Below, piece after piece: positions 25,805 to 35,800 of a stretch of DNA of 64,000 nucleotides (the stretch's first letter is position 1; each line of letters opens with the position of its first letter). The DNA lies in the NCBI GenBank assembly GCA_903970165.1, contig CAJCHZ010000056.1, forward strand, positions 1 through 64,000, read 5' to 3'. The DNA is from Betaproteobacteria bacterium (lineage in GTDB: Bacteria > Acidobacteriota > Terriglobia > Acidiferrales > UBA7541). Below the pieces are notes generated by a model, which was not told the origin of the DNA, made no database searches, and worked only from the letters and a program-made list of their open reading frames with translations. The position numbers were made by a program, and so were the translations under genes.

Positions 25805-27346
25805 TTACTGCGTCTGCGGAGCCAGGACACCGGCAGCAATTCGCACGGTCTGAGTGGACATCAGCAGCACGGTATTGTTGTTCGCCACGTAAGCAAAAAA
25901 CGTGATGCCGTCGTTTGCCGGGTTGGTCGCCAGGTTGATGGTAAGGGCGTTGTGGCTCGTGGGATCGGTCGCCAGCGTCAACTGGCCCGTAAGCGTCGTA
26001 CCGAGGTACTGCCTGTCGGTCGAGAATTCATTGAGATTCGCGGTACCGGTAAGCGCATCGCTGCTGCTGAGAGTGGTCTGCCCTACGAGGTCTTCTTCGC
26101 CGGATGAACCGCTCGCGCTCGTGACGCCGCTCCAATTGAGCGCGTAGGTCCCGGCAAGCGAAGCGTTGGTGATGTTGGATGTTCCCTGGCCCATCATGCT
26201 GCCGTCGGCCACGATCCCAATGCTCTGATCCTGAATGAAGGCCTGATTGGGAGAAACCAGGTAGAACACGTATTGGAAAGTGTTCTTCTGACCGGAGACG
26301 TCGTAGTTGATGGTCCCTCTGCCGTCACCGCTGGAATCGATCGTGTAAGTACCGGAAGAGGATTTCAGGCTCAATAGAGTCCCTGCATTGTTGTTATCCA
26401 CGATGATATTCGAGAGGCTTCCGCCGCTCGTGGAAAACTTTCCGCCTCGTGCAAGTGGCCCACCAGCGCCAGAACCTCCCATCACGTAGACGAAGCCGCC
26501 GCTAATCCCTGCCGTCGTCGTTGGAATGCCGGTTTGCTGCAACGCAGTTCCGGTGAGCAATCCTCCGGAAGTGGTTTCCAGAAACAGCACCTCGTTCGAC
26601 CCCACGATGTAGAAGACGCCCGTGATGCCGCCAAGTGAGAAGTCGCCGCGGCCAAAATTGACTAAATCGGTTGGGTTAAGACCATCCGCGGCATAGCTAC
26701 CGTTGATCTGCTGATTGCCGCCATTCGTAATGACCGCAGCGTCGTTGTCGTCATCCACCCCGGTTGAGAAACTGCCGCCGCCATTGGAGAAGAATTGGCC
26801 AACAACGGATCGAGGCAAGCCGCTCGAATCTAGCCCTGAAAAATCGAACGCATAATTATTCGAAATTCCGGTCACGCCGAACTGGGCGGCATCCTGCTTC
26901 ATGAAACTCCCGCTAGCTGTAGATTCCAAGTCCGTCGGAACCTCGATCAAGTAGCCGGTAGAAGACGAGGCCAGCGTGATCGCAAACGTGAGCGTGCCGC
27001 TGCTGTCCGTCAAAGTCAAACTGCCGGTGCCATCTCCACTGATGTCGTAGCTTCCGCCGGTGAACCCAAAATAGTTAACTCCTGTTGCCAGGCTGACGTC
27101 CTCAACTCCAGTGCTGATTGTGCCGTTACCGAGGGCGGTGAAAGAACCGATGCGCGCGTAGGGTTCGACATTCCCCGTGGAACGCGCTTCCGAGCCCGTC
27201 ATGATAAACGCATACTGCCCGTTCAAGCTGCTGTTAGAAAACGGGCCGGTGGGAGGAGGCGGTGTCGTCGTTGAGCCTCCACTGTTGCTGCAAGCCACAG
27301 CCCAAAATGCCGCCACGCATACGAGTAAGACGGAGGCTCGCTTCAC
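25805..27346 (-). CDS. Large secreted lipoprotein, acidobacterial, unknown function
   Basis: 513 residues. Signal peptide with lipobox AVACS (Cys19), then a serine/threonine/proline linker and a body of repeated beta-rich units of the form SLNGQYAFIMTG / ISNNYAFDFSGLD / LAGTYALNWSG, each followed by IGSFTALGNGTISTG-like or VGQFFSNGGGSFSTG-like strands. These 100-120-residue units suggest tandem repeats at the cell surface. No catalytic motif is seen. The GTG start overlaps the stop of the upstream gene as GTGA. Confidence 0.8.
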   Translation of the reverse strand: MKRASVLLVCVAAFWAVACSNSGGSTTTPPPPTGPFSNSSLNGQYAFIMTGSEARSTGNVEPYARIGSFTALGNGTISTGVEDVSLATGVNYFGFTGGSYDISGDGTGSLTLTDSSGTLTFAITLASSSTGYLIEVPTDLESTASGSFMKQDAAQFGVTGISNNYAFDFSGLDSSGLPRSVVGQFFSNGGGSFSTGVDDDNDAAVITNGGNQQINGSYAADGLNPTDLVNFGRGDFSLGGITGVFYIVGSNEVLFLETTSGGLLTGTALQQTGIPTTTAGISGGFVYVMGGSGAGGPLARGGKFSTSGGSLSNIIVDNNNAGTLLSLKSSSGTYTIDSSGDGRGTINYDVSGQKNTFQYVFYLVSPNQAFIQDQSIGIVADGSMMGQGTSNITNASLAGTYALNWSGVTSASGSSGEEDLVGQTTLSSSDALTGTANLNEFSTDRQYLGTTLTGQLTLATDPTSHNALTINLATNPANDGITFFAYVANNNTVLLMSTQTVRIAAGVLAPQTQ

Positions 27347-27813
27347 TGCGCACCCCCCTGCGACGACTTTACGCTCGACGTTGACACCACTCGTCTTGGA
27401 CTAATCGGAATGCCTTGCCTGTTTCGCAGGGTTACGGTCTGGCTGCCCTTCTGAAGGACGCGCGCGGCGAAAAATGTCCCGGCGCCGATTGGCTCGCTTT
27501 CACCGACGATGCGAACGGAGTCGCCAGCAGCCAGAAAGATGTCGTTCTTTTTAATTAAATACGGGTTTCCAAGGTGGACATCGACGAGGCCGGAAGCGGT
27601 TTTAATCGTCGCGTGCGCTCCGGCGGGAGGGGCCTCGGATGCTGCCGTATAAGAGACTACCGTGCCTTGTATAACCGTCTCACGGCTCAAATCATAAGTG
27701 ATGCTGGCTTGCTGAATGGAGGCTGGTTTCTGTTGCGCACCGGAAAATGATGCGGAAAAAAGTGCCGATGCGAGAACACCACTGCTCAAAAACAGTTTTG
27801 CTTTCAGTTTCAT
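27343..27813 (-). CDS. Secreted hypothetical protein
   Basis: 156 residues with a signal peptide (LFLSSGVLASALFSASFSGA). The mature part has a short beta-rich region (VIQGTVVSYTAASEAPPAGA; VDVHLGNPYLIKKND; AAGDSVRIVGESEPIGAGTF) suggestive of an OB-like or metal-binding barrel, then a basic low-complexity tail. GGAAGGGG precedes the ATG. First gene of a two-gene operon with the lipoprotein; exact function unknown. Confidence 0.72.
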   Translation of the reverse strand: MKLKAKLFLSSGVLASALFSASFSGAQQKPASIQQASITYDLSRETVIQGTVVSYTAASEAPPAGAHATIKTASGLVDVHLGNPYLIKKNDIFLAAGDSVRIVGESEPIGAGTFFAARVLQKGSQTVTLRNRQGIPISPRRVVSTSSVKSSQGGAQ

Positions 27814-28122
27814 ACCCCTTCCCCGAGTTCGAGAGACTCCCCCAAGGATCCCTCAGGATAGCGAAGCTCGCGCTGTGCGCGCCGCTACGCAGATGTTCCC
27901 CTACTTTGATGGCTCCAACGCAAGAATCGGTTTCTGGCCCTGAAGCATTTTGTTCAAATTGATACTATTTTAATATCTGACCTTAGAGCAGTCAGACTCC
28001 TCCCCATTGTGTAAACCCGCCCCCTCCCGAAAAGTTTCGCCGTCTGGATACGCTTGAACAAAAGAGTCCACGATACGCTTTCACGATTCGCTTTCTTGCT
28101 TTCCGCGAATAATTTCTTCGAT

Positions 28123-28151
28123 TTGACAGTTTTCCGGTTTGCGATGATAAT
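28123..28151 (+). promoter_or_regulatory. pyrG promoter
   Basis: TTGACA (28123-28128), 17-base spacer, GATAAT (28146-28151): near-consensus for the housekeeping sigma factor. Expected leader about 65 bases, containing a small hairpin CCGGG-AAAT-CCCGG just before the start region. The rest of the divergent spacer (27814-28122) holds no gene I recognise. Confidence 0.75.
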
Positions 28152-28171
28152 TATTCGTACGTCAATCCTGA

Positions 28172-29958
<1,787 letters not shown>

Positions 29959-30019
29959 CTTTCCTTCTTCACGCTTTTCCCGCCGCGCTTTTCCATGGCT
30001 CCCGCTTTTTTCACCCCGT

Positions 30020-30889
30020 ATGTTATCTTCGATATCCGCAATGCCTTCACCACCACTGACCCGTGAAATTTCTCTAGGCACGCTTCGCTTAGGCGGCGGA
30101 AATCCACTATTCCTGATCGCCGGCCCCTGCGTCATCGAAAGCGAAGCGCACGCCCGCAATATGGCCGAGAGGGTTTCCAGGATTGCGGCCGATGCCGGCA
30201 TTCCCTATATCTTCAAAGCTTCCTACGACAAAGCCAACCGCTCCTCGACAAAGGCCTTTCGCGGCCCCGGCCTGAAAGAAGGCTTGCGCATCCTCTCCAA
30301 GATCAAAGCGGATTTGAACCTGCCCATTCTCACCGACATTCACGAATCCTATCAGGCACAGCCCGCCGCCGAAGTATGCGATATTCTGCAAATTCCAGCA
30401 TTTCTCGCGCGCCAAACCGATCTGCTTCTAGCCGCAGGCAAAACCGGGCGCATCATCAACGTAAAAAAAGCCCAATTCCTTTCCCCATGGGACATGGCCA
30501 ACGTCGTCGACAAAGTCGCCAGTACCGGCAACCGCGACATCCTGCTGACAGAGCGCGGCGCATCCTTCGGCTATCAAAACCTTGTCGTCGACATGCGCTC
30601 ATTCCCGGTCATGCAAAAGCTGGGCTATCCAGTGGTCTTTGACGTGACTCATTCCCTGCAGCTTCCAGGGGGCCTGGGCCACGCCAGCGGCGGCCAACCT
30701 GAGTTCATCGATACTTTGGCCCGGGCGGGCGTAGCCGCCGGGGTAGACGGCGTATTTCTCGAGGTCCACGACAACCCAGCAGAGGCCCTTTCCGACGGCC
30801 CAAACGCCCTCCCGCTCTCCCAACTCCCCGCCCTCCTGAAACGCCTGAAAGAACTCTCCGCAGTCGTCCGCCGCTGGAGTATTCAGTGA
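30020..30889 (+). CDS. kdsA: 3-deoxy-8-phosphooctulonate synthase
   Basis: 289 residues. Condenses PEP with arabinose-5-phosphate to KDO-8-phosphate. Family blocks: FLIAGPCVIESE, FKASYDKANRSS, LTDIHESYQ, PAFLARQTDLL, INVKKAQFLSPWDM and DVTHSLQLPGG. ATG 30020 or 30041 are both possible starts. It lies downstream of pyrG and upstream of kdsD, kdsC. Confidence 0.96.
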   Translation: MLSSISAMPSPPLTREISLGTLRLGGGNPLFLIAGPCVIESEAHARNMAERVSRIAADAGIPYIFKASYDKANRSSTKAFRGPGLKEGLRILSKIKADLNLPILTDIHESYQAQPAAEVCDILQIPAFLARQTDLLLAAGKTGRIINVKKAQFLSPWDMANVVDKVASTGNRDILLTERGASFGYQNLVVDMRSFPVMQKLGYPVVFDVTHSLQLPGGLGHASGGQPEFIDTLARAGVAAGVDGVFLEVHDNPAEALSDGPNALPLSQLPALLKRLKELSAVVRRWSIQ

Positions 30890-30929
30890 CTCGCACCATC
30901 ACCCGATCATCAAGTCTATGGGCGCGATG

Positions 30930-31084
30930 CACCGTGGCCACGCTGCGAAGCCACCCCCTTCCACAAAAGGGCCGCCCCACGGTGAGGCTAACCGCTGCAG
31001 ATGCAACACTTACAAGCCTCCCTGCAAGTGTTGAAAATAAAAACCTTACGCAATCTCTAAATCCTTTACATGCAACACTTACAA
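30930..31084 (+). promoter_or_regulatory. Structured spacer between kdsA and kdsD
   Basis: The 214-base spacer contains an 8-bp inverted repeat CACCGTGG (30930-30937) / CCACGGTG (30977-30984) enclosing a smaller stem, then CAACACTT (31004-31011) / AAGTGTTG (31026-31033), and a 15-base direct repeat ATGCAACACTTACAA at 31001-31015 and 31070-31084. Three CAACACTT half-sites with symmetric orientation suggest an operator or folded leader. A small reading frame (30886-31107) across it has no protein-like character. Confidence 0.45.
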
Positions 31085-31103
31085 AATCCGCAGGGGGTGT
31101 CTG

Positions 31104-32063
31104 TTGACACTGGACACCGCCCGCCGCGTCCTCAAAATCGAATCGCAAGCCCTTCAGGACGTCCTCGCTCGTCTGGATGGCACGTTTGAAAAGGCGGTAG
31201 GCGTCCTCTTCGCCTGCAAGGGGCGGGTGGTGGTGACCGGCATGGGCAAGTCCGGCCTGGTCGGCCGCAAAATCTCCGCCACCCTTTCCAGCACCGGCAC
31301 GCCATCGTTTTTCCTCCATCCCGCCGACGCTCTGCATGGCGACCTGGGCATGCTAGCCCGCGGCGACGCCATGCTAGCCGTTTCCTACGGCGGCGAAACC
31401 GATGAAATCATCGCTCTGCTGGAAGCCTTGAAGCGCCTGGAGGCGCCGCTGGTTACTCTCACCGGCAACATTCATTCGACTCTAGCCGAAGCAAGCGACG
31501 TAGCGCTGGACGTAAGCGTGCGCGAGGAAGCCTGCTCACTGAACCTCGCACCCACAGCCAGCACGACGGTGGCAATGGCGGTTGGCGATGCGCTGGCAGT
31601 GTCGTTGCTCGAAAGGCGCGGATTCCAACCGGATGATTTTGCTGCATTGCATCCCGCCGGGCGCCTGGGGCAAAAACTGCTGCGCGTAGAACACAAGATG
31701 CATTCCGGCGAAGCGCTGCCCCGCGTGGCGATCGATGCGGCAATGCCCGACGTGATTCACGAAATGAGTGCCAAGGGTCTTGGCATGACGACCGTCCTGG
31801 AGACCGACGGGCGCCTCGCCGGAATCGTGACGGACGGCGACCTTCGCCGCCTGATGGAAAAGCATCGCGGCGCAACCCTGGAAATGTCCGCCGCCGAGGC
31901 GATGACGAAACATCCGCAGACCATCGGCCCGCACGTCCTGGCAAGCGAAGCGCTGAATCTGATGGAGAAACGAAAAATTACATCGGTAGTAGTAGTCGAC
32001 GCATCCAAAAAGGTGCTCGGCGTAGTGCATCTCCACGATCTGTGGACCCTGGAGCTCATGTAG
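31104..32063 (+). CDS. kdsD: Arabinose-5-phosphate isomerase (KpsF/GutQ family)
   Basis: 319 residues from a TTG start preceded by AGGGGGTG. Interconverts ribulose-5-phosphate and arabinose-5-phosphate, the KdsA substrate. N-terminal SIS domain (VVVTGMGKSGLVGRKISATL; AVSYGGETDEI; SLNLAPTASTTVAMAVGDAL; HPAGRLGQKL) and two C-terminal CBS domains (about residues 205-319). Confidence 0.94.
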   Translation: MTLDTARRVLKIESQALQDVLARLDGTFEKAVGVLFACKGRVVVTGMGKSGLVGRKISATLSSTGTPSFFLHPADALHGDLGMLARGDAMLAVSYGGETDEIIALLEALKRLEAPLVTLTGNIHSTLAEASDVALDVSVREEACSLNLAPTASTTVAMAVGDALAVSLLERRGFQPDDFAALHPAGRLGQKLLRVEHKMHSGEALPRVAIDAAMPDVIHEMSAKGLGMTTVLETDGRLAGIVTDGDLRRLMEKHRGATLEMSAAEAMTKHPQTIGPHVLASEALNLMEKRKITSVVVVDASKKVLGVVHLHDLWTLELM

Positions 32064-32088
32064 TGGCGGACCTTTAGGTCCGCTTTTT
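32060..32088 (+). repeat. GTAG-headed palindrome and terminator overlapping the kdsD stop
   Basis: GTAG (32060-32063) contains the TAG stop of kdsD. Stem GCGGACC (32066-32072) / GGTCCGC (32077-32083), loop TTTA, followed by five T (32084-32088). It has all features of an intrinsic terminator in addition to the REP-like head. Confidence 0.7.
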
Positions 32089-32127
32089 CTTCTCCTTTAG
32101 TTTTCCTCTCAGGAACAGGAGCCCAAC

Positions 32128-32694
32128 TTGGCAAAAAGCAAAGGCATAATCAAAATCCCCGCAAGCCTCGCAAAGCGCGCAAAGCAAATCCAGGTGCTGC
32201 TCATGGATGTGGACGGCACAATGACCGAAGGCACCGTAACCCTTCTTTCTCAGCTCGACGGCAGCGCACTCGAAATCAAAACGTTTGACGCCCACGACGG
32301 CCAGGGCTTGACACTTGCACACACAGCTGGCCTCCGCACCGGATGCATCACCGGGCGCGAGAGCGCGGCGCTTACGCGCCGCGCGCACGAAATGAAAATG
32401 GAATTCATCTATCAAAAGCAGCCGACGAAGATTCCAGCACTGGAAGATATTTTGAAAACAACAGGAGTTTCGGAGTCGGCTGTCGCTTTTGTCGGCGACG
32501 ATCTGCCGGACTTGCCGATTTTGCGCCGCGTGGGCCTCGCCGTGGCCGTCGGCGATGCGGTGCTTGAAGTGAAACTCGCGGCGCATTACGTCACGAAAGC
32601 AATCGGCGGAAAAGGCGCCATTCGCGAAACCGTCGAACTCATCCTGAAATCCAAAGGCGTTTGGGACGAAATGATAGAGAAGGCACGAGCCTAG
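32128..32694 (+). CDS. kdsC: KDO-8-phosphate phosphatase (HAD family)
   Basis: 188 residues from a TTG preceded by AGGAG. Dephosphorylates KDO-8-phosphate to KDO. HAD motifs: LLMDVDGTMTEG (nucleophile and general acid aspartates), TGRES (motif II), GDDLPDLPIL (motif IV), with a lysine in YQKQPTK as motif III candidate. Completes the kdsA-kdsD-kdsC series. Confidence 0.93.
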   Translation: MAKSKGIIKIPASLAKRAKQIQVLLMDVDGTMTEGTVTLLSQLDGSALEIKTFDAHDGQGLTLAHTAGLRTGCITGRESAALTRRAHEMKMEFIYQKQPTKIPALEDILKTTGVSESAVAFVGDDLPDLPILRRVGLAVAVGDAVLEVKLAAHYVTKAIGGKGAIRETVELILKSKGVWDEMIEKARA

Positions 32695-32769
32695 GCGCGT
32701 ACCGCCCTTGTGCGGCGGTTGTGCCCGTTGTATGGTCCTGCGCCATACAGTCCAACTCTGGAGGCTTAG

Positions 32770-33639
32770 ATGGCCCAGCCCGGACGTTCCCGTGTGCAAG
32801 TGCTCACCTATCTGGTGATTCTTTTTGCGTTCAGCTCGTTTTTCTACTTTCTCATTCTTCATTCGGGCAGCCTCGGCAACGGCCGCGGCATGTACACCTT
32901 AGGCCTCATGTACTGCCCCGGCCTCGCGGGAATGCTCACGCTGCGGCTGAACGGGCGGAACATTTCGGAGCTTGGTTGGAAATGGGGAGAAACCAAGTAC
33001 CAGGTTCGCAGCTGGTATATTCCGCTGCTCTATGCGTCGATCGCTTATGCGATTGTCTGGATTTTTCACCTAGGCGGATTGGGGAATCCGGATTACTACA
33101 ATTCGCTGATAAATTCGATGCACTTGGGCGGGTCGCCCTGGATTTCCATTGTTTTGGGAACTCTGCTGATTGCTACATACGGATTGTTGCGGAGCATGAC
33201 CAGTGCGCTAGGCGAGGAGATTGGCTGGCGCGGGTTTCTTGTGCCGGAGCTGTCAAAGACTTGTTCCTTTACCACGACTTCGCTGATCAGCGGAATCATC
33301 TGGTCGGTATGGCATTATCCCGTATTGATTTTCAGCGATTACAATGCTGGGACGCCCACCTGGTATGGATTGACCTGCTTTACGGTGATGGTGGTTTCCA
33401 TCAGCTTTGTTTTTGCCTGGATGCGGTTGAAGTCCGGGAGTTTGTGGACTGGCGCGATTTTGCATGGCAGCCACAACCTCTATATTCAGGCGATTTTTAC
33501 ACCGCTAACGCGAAACACGGGCAAGACGGCTTGGTTTATCGACGAGTTCGGCTGCGTCCTGCCGGTGGTGGCCATCGCGTTTGCGATCTATTTCTGGAGC
33601 AAGCGCCGAGAACTGCCTGCACAGCCGCAGCCGGTGTAA
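32770..33639 (+). CDS. CPBP-family intramembrane metalloprotease
   Basis: 289 residues, seven to eight membrane helices. Motif 1 EEIGWRGFLVPEL contains the catalytic EE and arginine; motif 2 WSVWHYPVL and motif 3 LHGSHNLY supply the metal-binding histidines. Family includes CAAX-processing Rce1 and bacteriocin self-immunity proteins; bacterial substrates are mostly unknown. A single gene between kdsC and ppa. Confidence 0.9.
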   Translation: MAQPGRSRVQVLTYLVILFAFSSFFYFLILHSGSLGNGRGMYTLGLMYCPGLAGMLTLRLNGRNISELGWKWGETKYQVRSWYIPLLYASIAYAIVWIFHLGGLGNPDYYNSLINSMHLGGSPWISIVLGTLLIATYGLLRSMTSALGEEIGWRGFLVPELSKTCSFTTTSLISGIIWSVWHYPVLIFSDYNAGTPTWYGLTCFTVMVVSISFVFAWMRLKSGSLWTGAILHGSHNLYIQAIFTPLTRNTGKTAWFIDEFGCVLPVVAIAFAIYFWSKRRELPAQPQPV

Positions 33640-33766
33640 GGACTTTGCAAGGTTCCCTATTTCGAGTCCAGATTCTGCGAGAATCACTTTGACATCCTCA
33701 ATTGGCGTAAGAAGCTCTTTCCACGGATAATGTACGTCTACATCCCGAGGACAAGGACGGGCACGA

Positions 33767-34324
33767 ATGCTGCACGCTTGGCACGATGTTTCTCCGGGGA
33801 GCGAACTCCCCCGGGATTTTCAGGCGGTGATCGAGATTCCGCTGGGCTCCAACGTCAAGTATGAATTGGATAAGCCTAGCGGGTTGCTCAAGGTGGATCG
33901 CATCATTCATTCGGCTGTGTTCTATCCGGCGAATTACGGTTTCATTCCGCAAACGTATGCGGAGGACAACGATCCTCTTGATGTGCTCGTGCTGTGCCAG
34001 GAGCCCGTGCAACCGCTAGCGCTCATCAAGGCGCGGGCGATTGGACTGATGTCCATGATTGATTCCGGGGCCAGCGACGACAAGATTATCGCCGTGGCTA
34101 CCGGCGATCCGGAGTTCAGCAGCTACCTGGAAGCACGCGATTTGCCGCCGCACCGCTTGCTCGTTTTGCGAAGGTTCTTTCAGGATTACAAGCTGCTCGA
34201 AGGCAAGAAGGTGGAAGTTGAGGAAATTCGCCCGGCTTACGCCGCGCTCAATGTCATCGAGAAGGCGCTGGCCAGTTACAAAGCGGAGCGAGAGCGGCTT
34301 CTTCCGAAGGGTCATCACAAATAA
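33767..34324 (+). CDS. ppa: Inorganic pyrophosphatase (family I)
   Basis: 185 residues. Hydrolyses pyrophosphate to drive biosynthesis. Typical blocks: IEIPLGSNVKYELDK, YPANYGFIPQTYAEDNDPLD (metal-binding aspartates) and the later GDPEFSSY and HFFxxYK-like LRRFFQDYKLLEGK. Soluble, hexameric type by length. Confidence 0.95.
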   Translation: MLHAWHDVSPGSELPRDFQAVIEIPLGSNVKYELDKPSGLLKVDRIIHSAVFYPANYGFIPQTYAEDNDPLDVLVLCQEPVQPLALIKARAIGLMSMIDSGASDDKIIAVATGDPEFSSYLEARDLPPHRLLVLRRFFQDYKLLEGKKVEVEEIRPAYAALNVIEKALASYKAERERLLPKGHHK

Positions 34325-34354
34325 GCCGCTGGAGCCTTCGACCCTAGTGCAAAC

Positions 34355-34371
34355 GTACTATTCAATAGTAC
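34355..34371. promoter_or_regulatory. Perfect 17-base palindrome upstream of the selenoprotein gene
   Basis: GTACTATTCAATAGTAC: 8-bp arms around a single C. The near-zero loop favours a dimeric DNA-binding protein rather than an RNA hairpin. It lies 80 bases before the ATG at 34451. The cognate regulator is unknown. Confidence 0.45.
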
Positions 34372-34450
34372 AAGTTGAGATGATATTTTTCGCGGGCATG
34401 TTGGCCTTCGCCATGATCTTAGCGTCTTGCCCAAGTCAGAGAAACGTGAG

Positions 34451-35164
34451 ATGAACCCAATCTGGAAGTGGACGCTTGGCATTGTTCTTGTGCTGCTGAT
34501 CGCTGCGTTTATCGGGCTTTCGGTGATGGCAGGCAGCCCCAAGGATGCCTACGGCATGGTGCGATACGCGTTTCCGCACATGCATCGCGGCAATCTGAAG
34601 CCCGGCGATGACGCGCCGGACGCGCGTCTCGTTTCGCTCGATGGATCGAGTCATTTTCACATACGCGAGAAGACCGGCGCGCGGCCGCTCGTCGTGATTT
34701 TTGGCAGTTACACTTGACCGCCGTTTCGCCGCCACGTCGGGGACGTGGTGCAGATTTATAATGATTACAAGGATCACGCCGATTTTCTGACAGTTTATGT
34801 GCGCGAGGCGCACCCCACCGATGAATGGCAGATGAAGTCCAATGTGAAGGAAGACGTCTGCTACGCCCAGCCTAAGACGCTCGCGCAGCGCGTGGCCATC
34901 GCCAACGATTTCATCAAGCGTTTTAATTATCCGATCGAGTTTGGCATTGACGACATTAATGACGCCGCCGACGGCGCCTACTCCGCATGGCCGGAGCGGC
35001 TCTACATCATTGAGAAGGGGCGCATAGCCTATCGCGGGGGCATGGGTCCATTCAAATACGATCCCAACGAAGTCCGCGCATGGCTGGCGCAACGTTACGG
35101 CGAGGTGAAACACGACGCGCCCGCACCGCCGACGACCACTTCCTCGGCAACGCCCGCGAGTTGA
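34451..35164 (+). CDS. Deiodinase-like membrane-anchored selenoprotein (UGA at 34715 read as selenocysteine)
   Basis: 237 residues if the TGA at 34715-34717 is read as Sec (residue 89); otherwise 88 residues. A membrane helix at about residues 6-27 is followed by a thioredoxin-fold domain. FGSYT-U-PPF around the TGA reproduces the catalytic motif of iodothyronine deiodinases, and the same frame continues with ADFLTVYVREAHPTDEW-like sequence (DFLTVYVREAHPTDEWQMKS), ERLYIIEKGRIAYRGGMGPF and YDPNEVRAWL, all deiodinase-family blocks. A SECIS-like hairpin follows the UGA. A role in reductive dehalogenation or thiol/peroxide redox is inferred from the family. The weak ribosome-binding site leaves the start at 34451 (or 34427) open. 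It follows ppa. Confidence 0.87.
34718..34751 (+). promoter_or_regulatory. Bacterial SECIS-like element
   Basis: Directly after the UGA: CCACGTC (34732-34738), loop GGG (34739-34741), GACGTGG (34742-34748), extended below by a G-T and two G-C pairs around one bulged C. The loop begins 21 bases after the UGA and its first base is G, as in known bacterial SECIS elements recognised by SelB. Confidence 0.7.
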
Positions 35165-35235
35165 CTAGATGACAGCACAAGCTGCGTCGTGTTACAAAAA
35201 AGAAGCGGGTCAAGCCAAAAGCGAGAAGGTGATGC

Positions 35236-35462
35236 ATGGCAATCGACTGGTCTGAATGCCCTCTCATCGAAAAGGTCCCAGGTAAAGTAAGCGGAGCGTG
35301 GGTCTTCAAAGGGACGCGCATGCCCGTTGCCACGGTTTTTGAAAACCTTGAAGATGGGTGTCCATCGAAGAAATCCTGGAGCAGTTCCCCCTGACGCGTG
35401 AGCAGATCAAGGCCGTTCTGGAATTTGCGGCTCGCACCCTTGATGTGCCCGTCGCCCGCTAG
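35236..35462 (+). pseudogene. DUF433 antitoxin gene with a one-base frameshift
   Basis: Starts MAIDWSECPLIEKVPGKVSG with WVFKGTRMPVATVFENLEDG, the DUF433 antitoxin core. After GGG at 35356-35358 the frame breaks; the adjacent frame continues SIEEILEQFPLTREQIKAVL to a TAG at 35460, the normal family C-terminus. One G missing from a G-run explains it. Either a real inactivating mutation, a sequencing error, or slippage at the G-run. The toxin partner starts 3 bases later. Confidence 0.82.
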
Positions 35463-35465
35463 CAA

Positions 35466-35765
35466 ATGCGCGTCCTGCTCGACCACGGCGTCCCTTTCGG
35501 ATTCGTTTCGTCACTCCCCGGCCACCGCGTAAGCGAGTTCAAAACATTTGGATGGCAAGAACTGGAGAACGGCGCCTTGCTCGACGCTGCTCAGGCGGCA
35601 GGTTTCGAAGTCTTCCCGACAACCGACAAGGGAATCCGCCACAAACAAAATCTTTTATGGCGCAAAATTGCAATCGTCGTGCTCGGGAGAAGCAGTTGGC
35701 GACTTGTACGCCAAATGCTTAGAGAAGTCGCCGCCGCGATCAGCGCTGCAGAGCCGGGTAGCTAG
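35466..35765 (+). CDS. DUF5615 PIN-like toxin
   Basis: 99 residues. Begins MRVLLDHGVPFGFVSSLPGH with the first acidic position of a PIN-like nuclease, followed by GALLDAAQAAGFEVFPTTDK (second acidic site; usual D near TxDxxI) and IAIVVLGRSSW. Usually paired with DUF433 antitoxins, as here. Probably a ribonuclease; activity not shown. Confidence 0.85.
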   Translation: MRVLLDHGVPFGFVSSLPGHRVSEFKTFGWQELENGALLDAAQAAGFEVFPTTDKGIRHKQNLLWRKIAIVVLGRSSWRLVRQMLREVAAAISAAEPGS

Positions 35766-35800
35766 CACGAAGCGGCCATACCGAATCGCTAGAGCTTCGA

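Noticed and set aside
30886..31107. 73-codon opening between kdsA and kdsD starting at a GTGA overlap
   Set aside because: The overlap is suggestive, but the residues show no protein character and the stretch is dominated by inverted and direct repeats.
32661..33692. 343-codon opening in another frame of the CPBP gene
   Set aside because: The overlapping frame carries the CPBP motifs EEIGWRGF, WHYP and HGSHN; this one is cysteine- and arginine-rich with no motif.
34427..34717. Independent 96-codon gene ending at the TGA at 34715
   Set aside because: The stop falls inside a deiodinase active-site motif and homology continues in the same frame, so it is treated as part of one selenoprotein.
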